Shown in pieces: positions 6,157 through 9,262 of a stretch of 9,262 nt of DNA. The first letter of the stretch is position 1; each line of letters begins with the position of its first letter. The position numbers and the translations under genes are program-made. The stretch covers positions 1 to 9,262 of the forward strand of contig JBDREA010000090.1 of assembly GCA_043820265.1 (NCBI GenBank). The letters are read 5' to 3'. The notes under the pieces were generated by a model, which worked only from the letters and a program-made list of their open reading frames with translations, had not been told where the DNA came from and did no database searches. Source of the DNA: JBDREA01 sp043820265 (GTDB lineage Archaea; Altiarchaeota; Altiarchaeia; IMC4; JBDREA01).

Positions 6157-6831
6157 TCAGTATTCCTCTAAACTAGTCTGTTTGCATCTGTTTATCGTGT
6201 TCCAGCTTCGACGGACGTGGTCGGGCATGCTTTCTCCGTTTCGTACGATATTGCGCAGCCAGTTTTTTGTTAGCTCATCAGCCGGATAGCCTGAGCCGAA
6301 GTCACCGAGTGTTTCCTTTAAAATCTCGATTTGGCGGTCACGTTCGACTTTGGCGAGGATACTTGCCGCACCGACTTCGAGGTATTTGTCGTCGGCTTTG
6401 TGTTCGCTTATGAATTCTGGTATTATGAATTCAGGTGATTCGTCGTTTAGGTGAAATAATATCTTGTTTTTGAATCCTTCAGCAATTGAATCGGCGGCAT
6501 CAACTATGATTTTTGCTGGCTTGCATTCGAGGTCTAATATGAGCTCCGCCATCTTTTGGGCTTCGATGACGTTTAAACTGATTTTTTGACGCAGCCGGTC
6601 TATTTCACTCGGCGAAACTAGACAAACATTCCATTCGATTGCTATCTCCTTTATTTGCGGCTCCAATTCGGTTCGCCTTTTAGGCGACACCTTCTTTGAG
6701 TCGCGGACCTTTAGTTCAGAAAGCTTTTTTCTCCCAATGTCATCAAAGACCGCGCAGGCCACAGCCATCGGCCCCACCACAGGACCCCGGCCTGCCTCAT
6801 CGATTCCGCAAACTAGAACATCTTTAGACAC
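6157..6831 (-). CDS. rnhB: Ribonuclease HII
   Basis: This enzyme cuts the RNA strand of RNA-DNA hybrids, including single ribonucleotides in DNA and replication primers, in the cytoplasm. The 224-residue length is typical of archaeal RNase HII. The N-terminal motif GIDEAGRGPVVGPM gives catalytic D11 and E12 and the GRG substrate loop (14-16). DSKKVS follows at 44-49, IIVDAAD gives D111, and EHKADDKYLEVGAASILAKVERD contributes the fourth acidic residue (D147) and the conserved SILAK. GSGYPAD (179-185) supplies the family tyrosine. The gene starts with GTG at 6831, immediately before the conserved core; the nearby ATG is out of frame. It follows the TrmB-like gene by 46 bases on the same strand, with no clear ribosome-binding site and a TATA-like element in the gap. 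All key residues are present. Confidence 0.96.
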   Translation of the reverse strand: MSKDVLVCGIDEAGRGPVVGPMAVACAVFDDIGRKKLSELKVRDSKKVSPKRRTELEPQIKEIAIEWNVCLVSPSEIDRLRQKISLNVIEAQKMAELILDLECKPAKIIVDAADSIAEGFKNKILFHLNDESPEFIIPEFISEHKADDKYLEVGAASILAKVERDRQIEILKETLGDFGSGYPADELTKNWLRNIVRNGESMPDHVRRSWNTINRCKQTSLEEY

Positions 6832-6864
6832 TTTCTATCAGGACATGTATGGGGAAGATGAGAA

Positions 6865-6874
6865 GATAAATAAG
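6865..6874 (-). promoter_or_regulatory. Candidate TATA box of rnhB
   Basis: On the minus strand this reads CTTATTTATC, centred about 38 bases before the rnhB GTG, which predicts a leader of about 12 bases. It lies largely in the gap after the regulator gene. The match is moderate; co-transcription with the regulator gene is the alternative. Confidence 0.35.
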
Positions 6875-6877
6875 AAC

Positions 6878-7630
6878 TTACTTCTTTGCTTTACTCCAGA
6901 CGTCTTCGAAGAATTCAAGGTAGTAGTCGTAATTCCTTTTGGATTTGATGACAAAGGCAGTGGGTTCATCCTCCCATACGATTGTCATGACATGGTTTTC
7001 GTAGATGAAGGTGCCTATGGGTAGCTTCTGCGGGGTATAGCGGAATTCCATGCCTGGGTAGATATGCTCTTTTTCCACTATGCTTCGGTGGTCAATATTC
7101 GACAGTAACCTGACGCTTATCTTTTTGTTCGTCCTTTTGTCGTGGAAGTTTTGAAAGAAGTTTATGACCTGTCGTTTTTTTAGTGTAGGTCCGAGCATGA
7201 ATACCTGGTATTGCCCTCCGGTTGGGACTGTCTCCAAGATCAGGTTGAATGCTGATTTTATCCCATTGAATGATTCATAAACCCTAGCTTCCTGGTGTTC
7301 GCCTGAGAATTTTCTGCGCGCCTCGATTTTTGGTATGATCACCTCTTTGAGCTCTCTTTTCTTTTCCCCTATCTCTCGTTCTTTTTTCTCAAGTAAATCG
7401 TATATATTGTCTGGATGAGCTACTTGGAAGTGTTTTATGTTGTTCTTTATTATGACGCTGGCCAATCCCATAGCGATGAGCTTTTCGAGGATGGCATAGA
7501 TCTTTGAATCTGGCACTCCTGCTTTTTTTGTCAAAGGCCCCACTGTACACTCGTTCAGTTCCAATAGGGAGAAATATACTTGTACATCTGATTGGTTTAG
7601 GCCAATTTCTGAGAGGGAGTTTGATTCCAT
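6878..7630 (-). CDS. TrmB-like transcriptional regulator
   Basis: This 250-residue protein has the layout of archaeal TrmB-family regulators. An N-terminal winged helix-turn-helix (about 8-75) includes SDVQVYFSLLE, a helix-turn-helix core around 29-56 (VPDSKIYAILEKLIAMGL) and a wing. A highly charged coiled coil (about 76-108) for dimerisation comes next. The C-terminal effector domain (about 115-250) has the family-like elements KKISVRLLSN, ENHVMTIVWE and FEDVWSKA. Known TrmB proteins bind DNA and control ABC sugar importers in response to sugars. Here the gene is divergent from an ABC importer of the THI5/SsuA class, with 108 bases between them holding inverted repeats, so local control of that importer is the natural inference. 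The effector is unknown. ATG 7630 lacks a ribosome-binding site; TATA-like elements lie about 30 and 46 bases upstream. Confidence 0.85.
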   Translation of the reverse strand: MESNSLSEIGLNQSDVQVYFSLLELNECTVGPLTKKAGVPDSKIYAILEKLIAMGLASVIIKNNIKHFQVAHPDNIYDLLEKKEREIGEKKRELKEVIIPKIEARRKFSGEHQEARVYESFNGIKSAFNLILETVPTGGQYQVFMLGPTLKKRQVINFFQNFHDKRTNKKISVRLLSNIDHRSIVEKEHIYPGMEFRYTPQKLPIGTFIYENHVMTIVWEDEPTAFVIKSKRNYDYYLEFFEDVWSKAKK

Positions 7631-7654
7631 TGTGTCGGTGCCTATTTATTTGGA

Positions 7655-7665
7655 TAACTTATAGG
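7655..7665 (-). promoter_or_regulatory. Candidate TATA box of the TrmB-like gene
   Basis: On the minus strand this reads CCTATAAGTTA, centred about 30 bases before ATG 7630, giving a leader of a few bases. An alternative is TTTTTAAATTTG at 7671-7682, which would give a leader of about 20 bases. The element overlaps the left arm of an inverted repeat, which would allow autoregulation. Confidence 0.4.
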
Positions 7666-7687
7666 AATACAAATTTAAAAATTCCTA
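7662..7687. repeat. Inverted repeat TAGGAAT-N12-ATTCCTA in the divergent spacer
   Basis: Seven-base perfect arms (7662-7668 and 7681-7687) enclose an AT-rich core. The left arm overlaps the proposed TATA box of the TrmB-like gene. The right arm shares CCTA with the neighbouring inverted repeat. It is a candidate operator. Confidence 0.5.
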
Positions 7688-7700
7688 CTACCAAGGTAGG
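7684..7700. repeat. Inverted repeat CCTAC-N7-GTAGG beside the importer promoter
   Basis: Arms CCTAC (7684-7688) and GTAGG (7696-7700) form a 17-base site. It ends eight bases before the importer's TATA box and abuts its TFB recognition region. Size and position fit a TrmB-type operator; TrmB sites such as TACT-N3-AGTA are similar in form but not identical. A protein bound here could control the importer operon. Confidence 0.5.
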
Positions 7701-7708
7701 GGTTAAAA

Positions 7709-7717
7709 TTTATATAT
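7709..7717 (+). promoter_or_regulatory. TATA box of the ABC importer operon, leaderless promoter
   Basis: TTTATATAT is centred 26 bases before ATG 7739 and preceded by the purine-rich GGTTAAAA, which fits a TFB recognition element. Transcription should start at or within a base or two of the A of the ATG, which also supports ATG 7739 over the internal ATG at 7763. Confidence 0.7.
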
Positions 7718-7738
7718 CATTCTATCTGTGATTGATAC

Positions 7739-8824
7739 ATGAAAAACATAAAACACAAAATAATGCCTAAGAGATTGATAATCCATATTGCAGTAATCTC
7801 TATTCTACTCTTCTCGATCATCTGGTTAGTTCATAAAAACAACCAGCATAACATCCTAAGTACGGGATTCAACAATTCCCTGCATCCAAAGGATACGATT
7901 TCAGTTCGCTTACCCATCCCTGTGGTCGAAGCAGGCCAAACGCCATTCTATGTTGCAGAAGAGCTGGGCTACTATGCAGAAGAAAACCTGAACGTGGAAT
8001 TCAACTTGGGTTCAAAAGAACTCAATCCAGTTAGGATGGTTGCTTCAGGAGCGGATGAATTCGGGGTACTCGGAGGTCCTGATACACTGCTTGTAGCCCG
8101 TTCCCGGGGACAACCCTTGGTTGCAATATCTGTTATCCATCGAAACTCCGATTTCCCTGTCATACTCACGCTAAAAGAATCAAACTTGACAACTCTAAAA
8201 GACCTCGATGGAAAACGCATTGGATTCTTCTATGGCCACATCTCAACAGACGTCCTCAGAAACCTATTTCGAAATAACAATATCACCGTAAAAGAGGTCG
8301 ACGTCGGATTTGATTACAGCCAGCTGATAGCTGGAAACATCGACGGACAATGGGCCTTTAGGGTGACTGCAGGTTTGAACCTACCAGAGAAGGGCATCGC
8401 AGTGAATGAAATATCACCCAGTGACTACCAGATGAACACGCACGGATACACTATCTTCACGACAAAACAGATGATTGAGGAGAATCCAGAAACAGTTCTA
8501 AGGTTCCTTCGTGCGACCATAAGAGGGATAAATGCGACCTTGGAGAATCCTCGGCAAGCTTCCCACATATTATATAAAAGAGGCAAGGGTCTTGATAGGG
8601 AATTAGAGTACAAACGATTGCTGCTCTACAACGAGGTCACAAGCAATTCCCGGGATTATCCGATAGGGCGCATGGATGAGGCCATGTTCTCTGAGACCTA
8701 TCTCCGTCTTCGTGAGGAGGGTGTCATCGAGACTGACTTCGATTTCCATGATGCATACACTGTCGAATTCCTCGAAGAAATTAATCCGCATTTGAACGAA
8801 ACTGAAGATGATAAAGATAAGTAA
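7739..8824 (+). CDS. ABC importer substrate-binding protein, THI5/SsuA (NMT1-like) type
   Basis: This 361-residue extracytoplasmic binding protein would deliver a small solute to the ABC importer encoded downstream. One hydrophobic helix (about 12-31) follows a basic N-terminus. No lipoprotein cysteine is present, so the protein is probably tethered by this helix or released by signal peptidase. The binding domain starts at about 54 with VRLPIPVVEAGQTPFYVAEELGYYAEENL, the family hallmark. VASGADEFGVLGGPDTLLVARSRGQP (101-126), then TLKDLDGKRIGFFYG (152-166) and FDYSQLIAGNIDGQWAF (191-207), belong to the same fold. The family binds thiamine pyrimidine precursors, sulfonates, nitrate or related molecules; the substrate here cannot be read from the sequence. 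The C-terminus is acidic (ETEDDKDK). The gene is the first of the operon, is leaderless, and lies opposite a TrmB-like regulator. Confidence 0.88.
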   Translation: MKNIKHKIMPKRLIIHIAVISILLFSIIWLVHKNNQHNILSTGFNNSLHPKDTISVRLPIPVVEAGQTPFYVAEELGYYAEENLNVEFNLGSKELNPVRMVASGADEFGVLGGPDTLLVARSRGQPLVAISVIHRNSDFPVILTLKESNLTTLKDLDGKRIGFFYGHISTDVLRNLFRNNNITVKEVDVGFDYSQLIAGNIDGQWAFRVTAGLNLPEKGIAVNEISPSDYQMNTHGYTIFTTKQMIEENPETVLRFLRATIRGINATLENPRQASHILYKRGKGLDRELEYKRLLLYNEVTSNSRDYPIGRMDEAMFSETYLRLREEGVIETDFDFHDAYTVEFLEEINPHLNETEDDKDK

Positions 8825-9262
8825 TGTCAAAAAAACCTATTCGAACAACGGGCACTCCCTGACAGCGCTCGATGGATTAGATATCTCCATTAATCAGGGA
8901 GAAATAATCTCCTTTATCGGCCCAAGCGGATGCGGAAAAACCACTCTCCTGAAGCTGATAGCAGGGCTTCTGAGGCCAACCCAGGGAGAGATCCTTATCA
9001 GAGGCGAGCAAATCCGAACGTCTCCGATGGAGTCCATGAATATCGTCTTCCAGAACCCAGTTTTGCTGCCCTGGAGGACTATCGAGGAGAATATCAAGCT
9101 CCCACTTGAGATCAAGAAGAAAACAACGGATGCAAATATCATAAAGAGGATGCTTTCCCTTGTGGGTTTGGAGTATTTCAGGGAGAGGTACCCGTTTGAG
9201 CTCTCAGGTGGGATGCAGCAGAGGGTCAGCCTGGCAAGAGCCCTAATCGACAGGCCTGAACT
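8808..9262 (+). CDS. ABC importer ATP-binding protein, SsuB/TauB type (3' truncated)
   Basis: The first 151 residues of an ATPase subunit that would drive uptake with the binding protein upstream are present; the rest lies beyond the window. It opens with the canonical strand MIKISNVKKTY. It shows Walker A GPSGCGKTT (38-46), the Q-loop Q82 in VFQNPVLLPWRTIEENI, and the signature LSGGMQQR (132-139). LLPW after the Q-loop is typical of nitrate/sulfonate/taurine importer ATPases. Walker B and the switch histidine are not reached. ATG 8808 overlaps the end of the binding-protein gene by 17 bases; the ATG at 8824 is out of frame, and no later in-frame start precedes Walker A without losing the first strand. 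The tight overlap implies one operon. A permease gene is expected downstream. Confidence 0.93.
   Translation, partial: MIKISNVKKTYSNNGHSLTALDGLDISINQGEIISFIGPSGCGKTTLLKLIAGLLRPTQGEILIRGEQIRTSPMESMNIVFQNPVLLPWRTIEENIKLPLEIKKKTTDANIIKRMLSLVGLEYFRERYPFELSGGMQQRVSLARALIDRPE

Noticed and set aside
7739..8824. Assigning the binding protein to thiamine precursor uptake because pyrF is near
   Set aside because: The family binds several unrelated solutes, pyrF belongs to a different pathway and is over 2.7 kb away, and no thiamine gene or riboswitch is visible.

Overview
The window reads as archaeal chromosome of moderate GC content. The evidence is an archaeal-type ribonuclease HII, a TrmB-like sugar-type regulator, several genes with a TATA-like box 25-32 bases before the start codon and no Shine-Dalgarno site (leaderless or nearly so), and secreted von Willebrand A proteins anchored by a C-terminal membrane helix. 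The lineage cannot be fixed from these genes. A class-2 (long) PyrF occurs in haloarchaea and bacteria, but this DNA is too AT-rich and its proteins not acidic enough for a typical haloarchaeon.

Left part (1-3941). The 3' end of an exported-looking, beta-rich surface protein (+) converges, with only 4 bases between the stops, on a two-gene operon on the minus strand. That operon is a vWA protein (3941 to 2859) followed 5 bases later by a VIT-vWA protein (2853 to 493). Both are predicted to be secreted and held by a C-terminal helix. Both carry a complete or near-complete metal-binding (MIDAS-type) site and share a Thr/Pro tether motif, TTTST[IV][RK]xxxPIxPG. Unlike the other genes here, both have a strong GAGGTG ribosome-binding site. 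The spacer before them holds two strong inverted repeats.

Middle (4118-6831). pyrF (orotidine 5'-phosphate decarboxylase, +) overlaps by 4 bases, tail to tail, with an unrecognised 378-residue cytoplasmic, mostly helical protein (-). Upstream of that gene on the same strand lie rnhB (ribonuclease HII) and the TrmB-like regulator gene. The gaps are 45 and 46 bases, each with its own TATA-like element.

Right part (6878-9262). The TrmB-like regulator is divergent from an ABC importer operon. The importer has a THI5/SsuA-type substrate-binding protein and then an SsuB/TauB-type ATPase that overlaps it by 17 bases and runs off the window. The 108-base divergent spacer has interlocking inverted repeats (half-sites TAGG/CCTA) next to the importer's TATA box, a good candidate operator for the neighbouring regulator.

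No RNA gene, CRISPR array, insertion sequence or phage feature was seen. No stretch longer than 300 bases lacks a gene; the largest gap is 176 bases (3942-4117) and is described below.
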